Source of the DNA: Klebsiella aerogenes
GTDB taxonomy: Bacteria > Pseudomonadota > Gammaproteobacteria > Enterobacterales > Enterobacteriaceae
Length of the DNA stretch: 64,000 nt
Assembly (NCBI GenBank): GCA_029027985.1
Contig: CP119076.1
Span: 2,108,001 to 2,172,000, forward strand
Reading direction: 5' to 3'
Every line of letters begins with the position of its first letter. The stretch's first letter is position 1. Of this stretch, positions 28,077 to 36,667 are shown in pieces. Position numbers and translations under genes: made by a program. The notes under the pieces are model-generated. The model did no database searches and was not told the DNA's origin. It saw nothing but the letters and a program-made list of their open reading frames with translations.

Positions 28077-28844
28077 ATGGTCAAGAATTTACTCAAAGCG
28101 TGTTTTATGATGGCAGCGCTGGCGGGAGCCGGACAGGCGGCAGCGGAAACCTATACCGTGGGTTCCGGCGGCACCTATCGTCCGTTTGAATTTGAAAATA
28201 GTCAAAAGCAGCTTGAAGGTTTTGATATCGACATTATCAAAGCGATCGCCAAAGCGGAAGGTTTTGACGTGAAGTTGGTCAACACCCCATGGGAAGGGAT
28301 CTTCGCCACCCTGGGGACCGGCGATCGCGACATTATCATCTCCGGTATTACCATCACCGATAAACGCAAACAGATGGTGGATTTCTCTGCGCCGTACTTC
28401 CCGGCCGAACAGTCGATCGTGGTGCCGGAAGGTTCGAAGGTGAGCTCGCTGGCGGCGCTGAAAAACGAAAAGGTCGGGGTGGTGAACTCCAGCACCGGCG
28501 ACATCGTGGTCTCGCAAGAGCTGGGTAAAAACAGCACCTCTATTAAACGTTTCGACAATACGCCGCTGATGCTGCAGGAGCTGTTTGAAGACGGCGTTAG
28601 CGCCGCGGTTGGCGATGTCGGTGTGGTGAAATACTACATCAAGCAGCACCCGGAAAAGCAGTTCAAGCTGGTACCGGACGCCAAATTTGAGCGCCAGTAT
28701 TTCGGTATCGCCGTCGCCAAAGGCAACAGCGAGCTGCTGGGCAAAATCAACGCCGGGCTGCAGAAAATCGTTGCCGACGGCACCTACGCCAAAATCTATA
28801 AAACCTGGTTCGACGACAACGTGCCGACGCTGCCAGCGCAATAA
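28077..28844 (+). CDS. Polar amino-acid ABC importer, binding protein
   Basis: 255 residues of solute-binding family 3 (HisJ/ArtJ/FliY type). A signal peptide of about 23 residues (ending AAA) precedes the domain start ETYTVGSGGTYRPFEF. The segments FDIDIIKAIAKAEGF and ISGITITDKRKQMVDFS are typical of basic or polar amino-acid binders. Specificity is unknown; the nearby amidohydrolase suggests an acylated or modified amino acid. Confidence 0.88.
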   Translation: MVKNLLKACFMMAALAGAGQAAAETYTVGSGGTYRPFEFENSQKQLEGFDIDIIKAIAKAEGFDVKLVNTPWEGIFATLGTGDRDIIISGITITDKRKQMVDFSAPYFPAEQSIVVPEGSKVSSLAALKNEKVGVVNSSTGDIVVSQELGKNSTSIKRFDNTPLMLQELFEDGVSAAVGDVGVVKYYIKQHPEKQFKLVPDAKFERQYFGIAVAKGNSELLGKINAGLQKIVADGTYAKIYKTWFDDNVPTLPAQ

Positions 28845-28864
28845 CACACATTTTTCAGTGACCG

Positions 28865-28896
28865 CGGCTATCGCCCAGGCGATAGCCGTATTTTTT
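28865..28896 (+). terminator. Hairpin with T run between binding-protein and permease genes
   Basis: CGGCTATCGC and GCGATAGCCG form a perfect stem followed by TATTTTTT. It is likely a partial terminator letting the binding protein be made in excess over the permease and ATPase. Confidence 0.8.
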
Positions 28897-28907
28897 AGGA
28901 AGGAACT

Positions 28908-29672
28908 ATGACGGGATTCCGTTGGGAGATCATCGAGGAGTACGGTCCGCTGTTTATGGACGGCGCCTTGATGACGATAAAATGTACCATCATCTGCGTG
29001 ATTCTCGGGACGCTGTGGGGCTTAACTCTCGGCCTGGGGCGAATGGCGAAAGCGGAACACGGGCCGTGGAAATATATTCTGCGCTATCTGGTGCAGTTTC
29101 CGGTGCGCTTTTACGTCAGCGCCTTCCGCGGTACGCCGCTGTTTGTGCAGATCATGGTGGTGCACTTTGCGCTGGTGCCGCTGTTTATTAACCCGCGTGA
29201 TGGTTTACTGGTCAGCGGCGGCATCATGAGCGCTGATTTCGCCCGCGAGCTGCGCGCCAACTACGGGGCGTTCCTCTCCTGTATCGTGGCGATTACCCTC
29301 AATGCCGGGGCCTACGTGTCGGAAATTTTCCGCGCCGGGATCCAGTCTATCGACAAAGGGCAGATGGAAGCCTCGCGCGCGCTGGGTATGCCGTGGTGGA
29401 AAACCATGCGCAAGGTGATCCTGCCGCAGGCGTTTCGCCGTATCCTGCCGCCGCTTGGCAACAACGCCATCGCTATTGTCAAAGACTCGTCGCTGGCCTC
29501 GGCGATTGGCCTTGCCGATCTGGCCTACGCCGCGCGTACCGTCTCCGGCGCTTACGCTACCTACTGGGAACCCTACCTGACGATCTCGCTGGTCTATTGG
29601 GTGATTACCTTCCTGCTGGCGCAGCTGGTTAACCGTCTGGAAAAGAGGTTTGGCAAAAGTGATTCACATTAA
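28908..29672 (+). CDS. Polar amino-acid ABC importer, permease
   Basis: 254 residues with about five membrane helices of the HisMQ family. The EAA-type loop is visible in [20 protein letters not shown] followed by [18 protein letters not shown] precedes the start. The end overlaps the ATPase gene. Confidence 0.88.
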   Translation: MTGFRWEIIEEYGPLFMDGALMTIKCTIICVILGTLWGLTLGLGRMAKAEHGPWKYILRYLVQFPVRFYVSAFRGTPLFVQIMVVHFALVPLFINPRDGLLVSGGIMSADFARELRANYGAFLSCIVAITLNAGAYVSEIFRAGIQSIDKGQMEASRALGMPWWKTMRKVILPQAFRRILPPLGNNAIAIVKDSSLASAIGLADLAYAARTVSGAYATYWEPYLTISLVYWVITFLLAQLVNRLEKRFGKSDSH

Positions 29673-30381
29673 TAATTTACATAAGCGCTTTGGTGACAGC
29701 CACGTGCTACGCGGCATCAGTTGCGATATTAAACCGCAGGAAGTGGTGTGTATCATCGGGCCGTCGGGTTCCGGCAAAAGTACCTTCCTGCGCTGTATGA
29801 ACGCGTTGGAAACCGTCAGCGAAGGCGAGGTGGTGGTGAACGGCTTTGCCGCCCACGACCGGACAACCGATCTCAATAAAATGCGCGAAAGCGTCGGTAT
29901 GGTGTTCCAGCGCTTCAACCTGTTCCCGCATATGACGGTGCTGGAAAACCTGATGATGGCGCCGATGAACCTGCGCAACATGCCGCGTCAGCAGGCGCAG
30001 CATCTGGCGGAAGAGTTGCTGGCGAAAGTCGGCCTGAGCGATAAGCGCGACGCCTGGCCATCCAGTCTTTCCGGCGGCCAGCAGCAGCGGGTGGCGATTG
30101 CTCGTGCGCTGGCGATGAAACCGTCGATCATGCTATTTGATGAGCCGACGTCGGCGCTGGATCCGGAACTGGTGGGCGACGTGCTGGAAGTCATGAAAAA
30201 TCTCGCCAGCGAAGGGATGACCATGGTTATCGTGACCCATGAAATGGGCTTTGCCCGTGAAGTAGCCGATCGGGTGATTTTCATCGATCAGGGCGTGATT
30301 CAGGAAGAGGGCAAACCGGCGCAGATCTTCAGCGCGCCGACCAATCCGCGAACCGCCGCGTTCCTCAGCAAGGTGCTGTAG
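29659..30381 (+). CDS. Polar amino-acid ABC importer, ATPase (GlnQ/HisP type)
   Basis: 240 residues from a GTG at 29659, which has AGAGG ten bases upstream; an in-frame TTG at 29650 is the alternative. Walker [10 protein letters not shown], the Q-loop [12 protein letters not shown], signature [15 protein letters not shown] and Walker [15 protein letters not shown] are intact. It completes the importer with the two preceding genes. Confidence 0.9.
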   Translation: MIHINNLHKRFGDSHVLRGISCDIKPQEVVCIIGPSGSGKSTFLRCMNALETVSEGEVVVNGFAAHDRTTDLNKMRESVGMVFQRFNLFPHMTVLENLMMAPMNLRNMPRQQAQHLAEELLAKVGLSDKRDAWPSSLSGGQQQRVAIARALAMKPSIMLFDEPTSALDPELVGDVLEVMKNLASEGMTMVIVTHEMGFAREVADRVIFIDQGVIQEEGKPAQIFSAPTNPRTAAFLSKVL

Positions 30382-30393
30382 CTAAAAGTAAAA

Positions 30394-30418
30394 CGGGCTG
30401 GCGCAATCCGCCAGCCCG
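30394..30418. terminator. Convergent terminator between the ABC and MFS genes
   Basis: Perfect 10-bp arms, CGGGCTGGCG and CGCCAGCCCG, around CAATC. On the minus strand it runs into TTTTACTTTT, so it best serves the MFS gene, but it also lies just past the ATPase stop. Confidence 0.8.
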
Positions 30419-30442
30419 TGATTCATTCACCGACTCTCACCA

Positions 30443-31642
30443 CTACTGCGCGGTTTCTGTCGCCTCGTCCATCTCTGCTTCCTGCTCATTGGCAAGCAGC
30501 GTTTTTTCATTCTTGCTCAGACACTGGATCAGCAGGAACAGCACGCCGCTGGCGAATAAGGTGATGATCAGCCCGTCATAGCCGGAAACGCTGATTAACA
30601 TCCCGCTGACGATCGGCCCGGCCACACTACCGGCGGACCAGAAAAAGCCGAACAGGGCGTTAATCATAATCAGCTTTTGCCCGCTGAAGGTTTTACCCGC
30701 CCGCACCAGCGACAGGGTGTAGAGCGCGCCCGCCGCCGCGCCAAGCAGCAGACAGATAGCCATCAACTGTACCCGCGACCCCAGCATAAACGGCAGCGCC
30801 AGCAGCGAAAGACTAAAAATAACCGCGGAGCCGAGGTGTATGCGGCGGATGCCGAAGCGGTCGGCAATCCAGCCCAGCGGCGCCTGGAACATGGCATCGC
30901 CGGTTAATACTACAGTGACCAGCAGGACCGCCATGGCCTCATTTAACCCTTTATCCATCCCGTACAGCGGCAGCAGGGCGAGGATGCTGGCATCGAAGAA
31001 GGCAAAGCAAAATACCCCTGAGGCCAGTACCGGCAGAAAAGCGCCCAGGCTGCGCCAGCTGGCGCGTTCGGCGAGGCTTTCGCGGCTGCCGCTCGGCAGG
31101 TGACGCAGCATCAGCAGACAGACGGCGGTAATGACGACAATCGCTATCAGCGCCCAGTGTTGCCAGGCGGGGCCGACGGAAATCAGCAGCGGCCCGGCGA
31201 GCTGGCAGCCGGTGAAGGCCGACGCATATATACCGGTGAGGGTCGCGCGATTGCTGCCCGCCGCGCCGCCGGTGATCCAACTTTCTCCCAGCACGATAAT
31301 GACCCCGGAGGCCAGGCCGGTCAGCAGACGCGGCGCCAGCAGCATTGCCATATCTGTGGTCAAGCAGGAGGCGATAGTCGCCAGCGCCAGCAGGATCAGG
31401 CTGACGCTCAGCAGCGTGCCCATCTCAAAACGGCGGCACAGCGCGGGAGAAAGGAAAGAAGAGAGCATCATACCGGCGGGCGGCAGCGCGGCCAGCAGGC
31501 CGACATAAAGCGGAGCAACTTGCTGCTGCGCCAGCTCAAGGCTGATTAACGGCACCGTATAGCCGGTGATAAATCCCACAAGTGAAGCGGCCATGATCAT
31601 CGCCAGCGTGGGCGCTAAGCGATTCTGGTCTGGGTTAAACAT
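30443..31642 (-). CDS. MFS transporter, YcaD-like
   Basis: 399 residues started at 31642 (MFNPDQNRL), which has GGGAA upstream; the in-frame ATG at 31795 adds a non-membrane leader. Twelve membrane helices are predicted, with the MFS loop WIADRFGIRRIHLGS between helices of the second half. The charged C-terminus is rich in Glu. It lies between an amino-acid importer and an M20 hydrolase and may export a product of that pathway (inference). Confidence 0.82.
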   Translation of the reverse strand: MFNPDQNRLAPTLAMIMAASLVGFITGYTVPLISLELAQQQVAPLYVGLLAALPPAGMMLSSFLSPALCRRFEMGTLLSVSLILLALATIASCLTTDMAMLLAPRLLTGLASGVIIVLGESWITGGAAGSNRATLTGIYASAFTGCQLAGPLLISVGPAWQHWALIAIVVITAVCLLMLRHLPSGSRESLAERASWRSLGAFLPVLASGVFCFAFFDASILALLPLYGMDKGLNEAMAVLLVTVVLTGDAMFQAPLGWIADRFGIRRIHLGSAVIFSLSLLALPFMLGSRVQLMAICLLLGAAAGALYTLSLVRAGKTFSGQKLIMINALFGFFWSAGSVAGPIVSGMLISVSGYDGLIITLFASGVLFLLIQCLSKNEKTLLANEQEAEMDEATETAQ

Positions 31643-31899
31643 TGGGTTCCCGATAACGGAAGGTTGCAGGTGGATAATCCGGCAATATGCCGACCAGACT
31701 GCATGATAATTAATCAGCTGACGGAAGTCACCGCTGAAATTGCTACTATTTTTGGTCTTGATAAAACGATTCGCTGGCAAATTGGCAAAAATCACCGTCG
31801 CTGAAGTTGTCAGCGCAGGGGGCGAAAGGATATAACGAAGAGTGCCGCCTGTGAGCCGCAGGACGGGGACAACTCATTCAGTAATGAAAGGAACAGGAC

Positions 31900-33063
31900 A
31901 TGGCGGTATCGTCTTCACTGATTGCCGAGGCTATCGGCTGGCGTCGCGATTTTCATGCTCACCCGGAGCTCGGGTATCAGGAACGGGAGACCTCGCGTCG
32001 GGTCGCCGAGCTGCTGACCTCGTTTGGCCTCCAGGTTCACAGCGGGTTGGCGGGTACCGGGGTGGTCGCGACGCTTGAGAACGGACCCGGGCCGGTTATC
32101 GGCCTGCGCGCCGACATGGATGCGTTGCCGATCGCGGAACAGGGGGAGGTGGAATATCGCTCGCGTCATCCGGGAGTGATGCACGCCTGCGGCCACGACG
32201 GCCACACCGCGATGCTGCTGGCCGCTGCCGCGCATCTGGCGCAGACTCGCCGCTTTAGCGGTACCGTGCGCTTTGTGTTTCAACCTGCGGAAGAGAACCT
32301 CGGCGGCGCGCGTAAAATGGTGGAGGACGGCTTGTTTGAACGCTTCCCGATGGATGCCATTTATGCGTTGCACAACTGGCCGGGGCTGCCGCTTGGGCAT
32401 GTCGCGGTGAATCCCGGGGCGATGATGGCCTCCCTCGACGCTTTCGAAATTACGCTGACCGGCAAAAGCTGCCACGCGGCGATGCCGGAAAGCGGCGCCG
32501 ACCCCATCGTCGCCGCCGCGCAGCTGATCATGGCGTTACAGACCATCCCTTCACGCCGCCTGTCGCCACAGGACTCCGCGGTAGTCAGTATTACCCAGAT
32601 TAACGGCGGCGAGGCGATCAATGTGCTGCCGGACCAGGTGGTGCTGCGCGGCACCTTCCGCTGCCTGAGTGATGCGGTGCGCGAGCGGGTGAAAACCTTG
32701 ATCGAGCAGTATGTGCAGACGCAGCCGCAGGTTTCTGACGTTGACGGTCACATTTCGTGGTATCCGGGTTATCCGGTGACCAAAAACGATGAGCAAGAGG
32801 CGCTGAAGGTGTGCGAGGTCGCGCTGGAGGCGCTGGGCGACGCGGCGGTGCGTTGGCAAATCAATCCTTCAATGGCGTCGGAGGATTTTGCCTGCATGCT
32901 GGACGTCTGTCCGGGGGCTTATTTCTGGATCGGCACCGACGGCGAGACGCCGTCGAGACCTCTGCATAACGCCCGTTATGATTTCAACGACGACCTGCTG
33001 GCGCCCGGCGTGGCGCTGTGGGCGGCGCTGGTGGAAAAGCTGCTGCCCGCCAGGCAGGCTTAA
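31900..33063 (+). CDS. M20-family amidohydrolase (N-acyl-amino-acid hydrolase type)
   Basis: 387 residues. It has the amidohydrolase pattern with metal ligands in MHACGHDGHTAM (Cys and His), FQPAEENLGGARKM (paired Glu), the dimerisation-domain histidine in SCHAAMPESGADP, and LHNARYDFNDD near the end. Related enzymes hydrolyse hippurate, N-acetyl-amino acids or indole-acetyl-amino acids in the cytoplasm. With the neighbouring polar amino-acid importer it suggests uptake and deacylation of a modified amino acid. AAAGGAA precedes the start. Confidence 0.87.
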   Translation: MAVSSSLIAEAIGWRRDFHAHPELGYQERETSRRVAELLTSFGLQVHSGLAGTGVVATLENGPGPVIGLRADMDALPIAEQGEVEYRSRHPGVMHACGHDGHTAMLLAAAAHLAQTRRFSGTVRFVFQPAEENLGGARKMVEDGLFERFPMDAIYALHNWPGLPLGHVAVNPGAMMASLDAFEITLTGKSCHAAMPESGADPIVAAAQLIMALQTIPSRRLSPQDSAVVSITQINGGEAINVLPDQVVLRGTFRCLSDAVRERVKTLIEQYVQTQPQVSDVDGHISWYPGYPVTKNDEQEALKVCEVALEALGDAAVRWQINPSMASEDFACMLDVCPGAYFWIGTDGETPSRPLHNARYDFNDDLLAPGVALWAALVEKLLPARQA

Positions 33064-33219
33064 GATGAAAAGCCGCGCCGTGTTAGGTTCTCAGGTTTCG
33101 CGGAGATAATGGGTGAACGTCGGCAGATAGCTGGCGTTCAGAACCCGGGAATGACATCCTTGTTGCTTTAGTTTGGTGGGTAAGTGCCAGGATCAGACAT
33201 TGCTAGATTTGTACCGCTA

Positions 33220-33249
33220 TTCCCGATAGCACTGCCCTGATGCTACACT
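33220..33249 (+). promoter_or_regulatory. Probable queH promoter
   Basis: An extended -10, TGC-TACACT (TACACT at 33244-33249), has a weak TTCCCG -35 element (33220-33225) 18 bp upstream. It is 35 bp before the queH start. The rest of 33064-33219 holds nothing I can name. Confidence 0.45.
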
Positions 33250-33283
33250 CCTTGCAAGTCTCATTACCCCAACGAATACATTT

Positions 33284-33952
33284 ATGACCGCTGCTGATTT
33301 CAAACGCCCTACATTGGAACTCCCGAACGGGGCAGCTAAACTGCTGTTGCACTCTTGCTGTGCTCCATGTTCCGGTGAGGTGATGGAGGCGATCCAAGCC
33401 TCGGGAATCGACTACACCATCTTCTTCTACAACCCAAACATTCATCCTCAGAAAGAATATTTGATTCGTAAGGATGAGAATATTCGCTTTGCTGAACAGC
33501 ACGGCGTACCGTTTATCGACGCAGATTACGACACGGACAACTGGTTTGAGCGCGCCAAAGGCATGGAGTGGGAACCCGAGCGTGGCATCCGCTGCACCAT
33601 GTGTTTTGACATGCGTTTTGAGCGGACTGCGCTGTACGCGGCTGAAAATGGTTTCAGCGTGATCAGCAGTTCGCTGGGTATTTCGCGCTGGAAGAATATG
33701 CAGCAGATCAACGACTGCGGACAGCGAGCCGCCGCGCATTATCCGGGCATGGTGTACTGGGATTATAACTGGCGCAAGCAGGGCGGTTCGTCCCGCATGA
33801 TTGAAATCAGCAAACGCGAGCAGTTCTATCAGCAGGAATACTGCGGCTGCGTTTATTCACTGCGTGACAGCAACCTGCACCGCAAATCCCAAGGCCGTCC
33901 TCTTATCAAGATTGGCCAGCTTTACTACGGTAAAGAAGACGGGCAGGGCTGA
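33284..33952 (+). CDS. queH: Epoxyqueuosine reductase QueH
   Basis: 222 residues of the DUF208 family. It reduces epoxyqueuosine to queuosine in tRNA, the last step of the pathway, and is non-orthologous to the cobalamin-dependent QueG used by E. coli K-12. Conserved cysteines for its metal centres are visible: Cys25, Cys26 and Cys29 (SCCAPCSG), Cys104 and Cys107 (RCTMCFD), and Cys187 and Cys189 (EYCGCVYS). It stands alone at the left edge of the accessory region, and a palindromic repeat follows 190 bp later. Confidence 0.92.
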   Translation: MTAADFKRPTLELPNGAAKLLLHSCCAPCSGEVMEAIQASGIDYTIFFYNPNIHPQKEYLIRKDENIRFAEQHGVPFIDADYDTDNWFERAKGMEWEPERGIRCTMCFDMRFERTALYAAENGFSVISSSLGISRWKNMQQINDCGQRAAAHYPGMVYWDYNWRKQGGSSRMIEISKREQFYQQEYCGCVYSLRDSNLHRKSQGRPLIKIGQLYYGKEDGQG

Positions 33953-34475
33953 TTTTTATGTCATGCCCTCCGGGGCGTGGCCGCGTTTCTGTATACAGTA
34001 CGTCAACCGTAACTTGCAGGCCATTAAGATTAACGAGCATGCCATCAATGCCCGCAATGGTATGCGCATTGCGAGACTAACAGCGGTTTTTGTAGTCATT
34101 AGATGGCCGAAAATAACGCTTCATTTTTTTACCGGAGCGTTCGCTTCACGCTCATAGCAGACCTTCAGCTAGTCCGCTCGGTGCCAGAAGCGGGCATTGC
34201 TAACACAACGGTTAGTTAAAATATGGGGAGATCTTGGGTATAATGATTAAGGCCTGTAAAAATATTCAGAGCTTTTATGGAGTTTTTCACGGGGAAGGAT
34301 GGGCATTACGGGGTTTTTACAGTTAAAATGCGCTGAAGGCCTCTGAAGTGATAAGATGTTATGGTGAATGAAGATCAGGGAAGTGAAATCTGCTAATAAC
34401 ATTCCTGTCTTTAACGATTAAGTTATATTAAATTGATTTTTATGTATTTTAAATTCAACTGCAAAGGTTTTAATT
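33953..34475. other. Intergenic region before the Cas2-fold/PIN module
   Basis: About 520 bases. It contains repeat copy A (34139-34198), a perfect TATAAT at 34239-34244 preceded by TGGG, and then AT-rich DNA. A 9-bp inverted repeat (CTGTAAAAA at 34254-34262 and TTTTTACAG at 34314-34322) could fold in a transcript from that promoter. No reading frame here looks coding; the frame running past queH is a shadow. Confidence 0.5.
34139..34198 (+). repeat. Two-hairpin palindromic repeat, copy A
   Basis: The left half (34139-34163) is a degraded GTCCGCT...AGCGGAC hairpin. The right half (34172-34198) has GTCCGCT and AGCGGGC arms around CGGTGCCAGA. The right 27 bases are identical to copy B on the other side of the AT-rich module. 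Confidence 0.8.
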
Positions 34476-34748
34476 ATGGCTCGTTATATAGTGACTTATG
34501 ACCTAGTTAACAGAAGGGACTATTCGCCACTTATAGATAAGATCAAGTCTTACAGAAAATGGGCTCACCCATTGGAGTCTGTTTGGATAATTATAACAGA
34601 CGAATCATCCTCTCAAATTAGGGACTCTCTTTCTGAATTCATAGATGGTGACGATAAGTTATTGGTAATGAAAACCACTCAAGGGGCATCCTGGATTGGA
34701 TTGGGACGTAATGTCAGTGAGTGGATAAAAAACAACTCGATAAACTAA
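34476..34748 (+). CDS. SinR/Cas2-fold small protein
   Basis: 90 residues starting MARYIVTYDLVNRRDY. The strand-then-aspartate pattern (VTYDL, Asp9), the compact size and the later GASWIGLG-type turn fit the Cas2/VapD/SinR-like ferredoxin fold, in which the first-strand aspartate is the nuclease residue of Cas2. No cas1 or CRISPR repeat is nearby. It is AT-rich with many AUA and AGA codons, unlike the backbone, and lies 21 bp before the PIN-domain gene, so the two probably form one operon. The function is unknown; RNA or DNA cleavage, or an antitoxin role, are guesses. Confidence 0.65.
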   Translation: MARYIVTYDLVNRRDYSPLIDKIKSYRKWAHPLESVWIIITDESSSQIRDSLSEFIDGDDKLLVMKTTQGASWIGLGRNVSEWIKNNSIN

Positions 34749-34769
34749 TGAATTTATTTAGGTGATCTG

Positions 34770-36314
34770 ATGAAAGATGGATTTAAGGGATTCTATAATC
34801 CAAATGGTGCTGCCTTAGAGGCTATCTGGAATTCCCAGAATACTATATTTGTATTTGATACGAATGTTTACCTTAACATTTACTCATATACTGAAAAAAC
34901 AAAACTTGATTTGTTTTCCGTCCTTGAAAAGATAAAAAAAAATCTTTGGGTGCCTAATCATGTAGCTTTAGAGTATCAAAAAAGGAGGCTTGATGTTATA
35001 GATAGAGAAAGAGGTAATTTTACAAAAATAACTAATGTTTTCAATAAATTCAATAATCAAATAAATGTTGAAATCATTCAAAACTTAGGGATAGCAAAAA
35101 AATTACCCGATCTCCATAAATCACTTGATGACTTTTTGTTGAAGTTCAATTCGCTGTGTGATGATTTTGTTAATGGGGTCTTTGAAGAACAAAAAAAACT
35201 TAAGCCAGACGTAAGGTCAAGTGATGAGATAAGGAAAAAACTAGATTCTATACTTTCTGGTAAGGTTGGGCAATCATTTACCCAAAGTGAGCTAGACGCA
35301 ATATATGAAGAAGGGGAGATTAGATTTTCGAATAAGATCCCACCTGGTTTCAAAGACGCAGGTAAAGATGGGGGTTCCTCTGATTTCACTTATATGAATT
35401 TGAATTATAAGAGTAAATTTGGTGATCTTATAATTTGGAAGCAACTTATAAAGGAGGCGTCAAAGGTAGAGATAAAGAACGTTGTTTTTATTACAGATGA
35501 TAAGAAAAATGATTGGTGGTATGGAGTTGGGGATAAAATCATTGGTCCACAAGAAAAATTACAAAGCGAGTTCTATTCGCTTACAGGGGTGGATACATTT
35601 AAAATGTATGACACCGTCGATTTTTTAAAGGATGCAGTTGTGTATCTTGGAACAAAAGTAGATGAAAAATCCTTTGATGATGTAAAGAAAGCAAGCTCAA
35701 GTGTTATTATTAATTCTGTTAGCACTGACACATCAGATTTAATTGGTAGCCACACTTTAATATCAAATAATAATGCTAGCGATGAAATCGATAGTAGTGA
35801 AGAAAGCGAAATGGAAGATGGTGTTCCTTTAAAAGAATATCTAGATATACACGAAACCATGAGACGTAACTTAGGCTTTGACAGTACTCGGGGGCGGGAA
35901 GAAGCCATAAGACGTAGCTTAGGCGTTGAAAGTCTGCGGAAGCAGGAAGAAGCTATAAGACGTAGCTTAGGCTATGACAGCATTTGGGAGCGGGAAGAAG
36001 CCATAAGACGTAGCTTAGGCATTGAAAGTCTGCGGAAGCAGGAAGAAGCTATAAGACGTAGCTTAGGCGTTGAAAACCTGCTGAAGCAGGAAGAAGCCAT
36101 AAGACGTAGCTTCGGTGTTAAAAGTCTGCTGGAACGGGAAGAAGCCATAAACCGATCTCTATTGGATTTAGAACGCTCTCTAGGATACAGGGACGAGATG
36201 AAGAGTGCTGGTAGCGACGAGGAAGATATCCACTTAAAAGAAAGTCATAAGCATTCAAATAAAAAAAATAACGCGGATGATAATGACCAAAATAGTGAAG
36301 ATGACAATAATTAA
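34770..36314 (+). CDS. PIN-like nuclease with C-terminal 16-residue tandem repeats
   Basis: 514 residues. Residues about 22-295 look like a PIN_8 (DUF4935-type) nuclease with all four acidic active-site positions: Asp30 (FVFDTNVYL), Glu68 (HVALEYQKRR), Asp219 (FGDLIIWKQ) and Asp243/244 (FITDDKKNDWW). After a Ser/Asp-rich linker (about 300-345), residues 361-472 hold seven 16-residue units of the type EEAIRRSLGVESLRKQ, followed by a highly charged tail rich in Asn, Asp and Lys. The gene is AT-rich. AGGTGAT precedes the start. It is likely an RNase acting with the upstream Cas2-fold protein, perhaps in defence or as a toxin (inference). Confidence 0.75.
   Translation: MKDGFKGFYNPNGAALEAIWNSQNTIFVFDTNVYLNIYSYTEKTKLDLFSVLEKIKKNLWVPNHVALEYQKRRLDVIDRERGNFTKITNVFNKFNNQINVEIIQNLGIAKKLPDLHKSLDDFLLKFNSLCDDFVNGVFEEQKKLKPDVRSSDEIRKKLDSILSGKVGQSFTQSELDAIYEEGEIRFSNKIPPGFKDAGKDGGSSDFTYMNLNYKSKFGDLIIWKQLIKEASKVEIKNVVFITDDKKNDWWYGVGDKIIGPQEKLQSEFYSLTGVDTFKMYDTVDFLKDAVVYLGTKVDEKSFDDVKKASSSVIINSVSTDTSDLIGSHTLISNNNASDEIDSSEESEMEDGVPLKEYLDIHETMRRNLGFDSTRGREEAIRRSLGVESLRKQEEAIRRSLGYDSIWEREEAIRRSLGIESLRKQEEAIRRSLGVENLLKQEEAIRRSFGVKSLLEREEAINRSLLDLERSLGYRDEMKSAGSDEEDIHLKESHKHSNKKNNADDNDQNSEDDNN
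35850..36185 (+). repeat. 48-bp in-frame tandem repeats within the PIN gene
   Basis: Seven 48-bp units encode 16 residues each. Units 2 to 6 (35898-36137) are nearly identical at the DNA level around GCCATAAGACGTAGCTTAGG, while units 1 and 7 are degenerate. The similarity suggests recent expansion, so copy number may vary between strains. Confidence 0.92.
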
Positions 36315-36385
36315 GCTTGTTGATTTGAAAGGTTTCGCAATTAATTGATTCATCCTTACTTAGGAGAAGACCTTTTTCACTAAAG

Positions 36386-36412
36386 GAAAACCGCGCTGTA
36401 AGGCGGTTTTTC
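36386..36412 (+). terminator. Terminator of the Cas2-fold/PIN operon
   Basis: AAAACCGC (36387-36394) pairs with GCGGTTTT (36403-36410) around an 8-base loop, with T residues on the right and A residues on the left. It is about 70 bp after the PIN stop. Confidence 0.85.
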
Positions 36413-36583
36413 AAAGTTCTCTGAGCTATTTTTTACCAGTTAACGTATATCGAATCTCGAGGATCCGATTCCCACCATATGTCTAACGGAAAGGGGCTAA
36501 TGCTGCAGCCAGTTAAACTGGTAGAGGCTGTCCTAATAATGGAGTTCTCAAAGAGAGACTTTGCCAGATAATCCATTACAGAA

Positions 36584-36651
36584 TATCCGCTCCTCGCCCA
36601 AAGCTGCCCGACAGCACTGCGGCGGTCCGCTCGGTGCCAGAAGCGGGCATT
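36584..36651 (+). repeat. Two-hairpin palindromic repeat, copy B
   Basis: The right half (36625-36651) is identical over 27 bases to copy A at 34172-34198; the left half (TATCCGCTCCTCGCCC onward) is degraded. Copies A and B therefore bracket the AT-rich two-gene module as direct repeats. Confidence 0.82.
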
Positions 36652-36667
36652 TACAGCCAGTCCAGGG

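Larger units (their letters stand above)
36315..36667. other. Intergenic region between the PIN gene and the RhtB gene
   Basis: About 350 bases with a terminator at 36386-36412 and repeat copy B at 36584-36651. GC content rises sharply after the terminator. The remaining 36415-36583 holds no gene I can support. Confidence 0.6.

Noticed and set aside
31799-31815. CGCTGA/TCAGCG inverted repeat before the M20 gene as an operator
   Set aside because: Six-base arms are too short to separate from chance and no second copy is seen at the neighbouring promoters.
33801-34157. 118-codon plus-strand frame running off the end of queH
   Set aside because: Out of frame with queH, no domain, and the downstream part continues into repeat copy A.
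34476-34748. Reading the Cas2-fold protein as part of a CRISPR-Cas locus
   Set aside because: No cas1, no other cas gene and no repeat-spacer array are present in the window.
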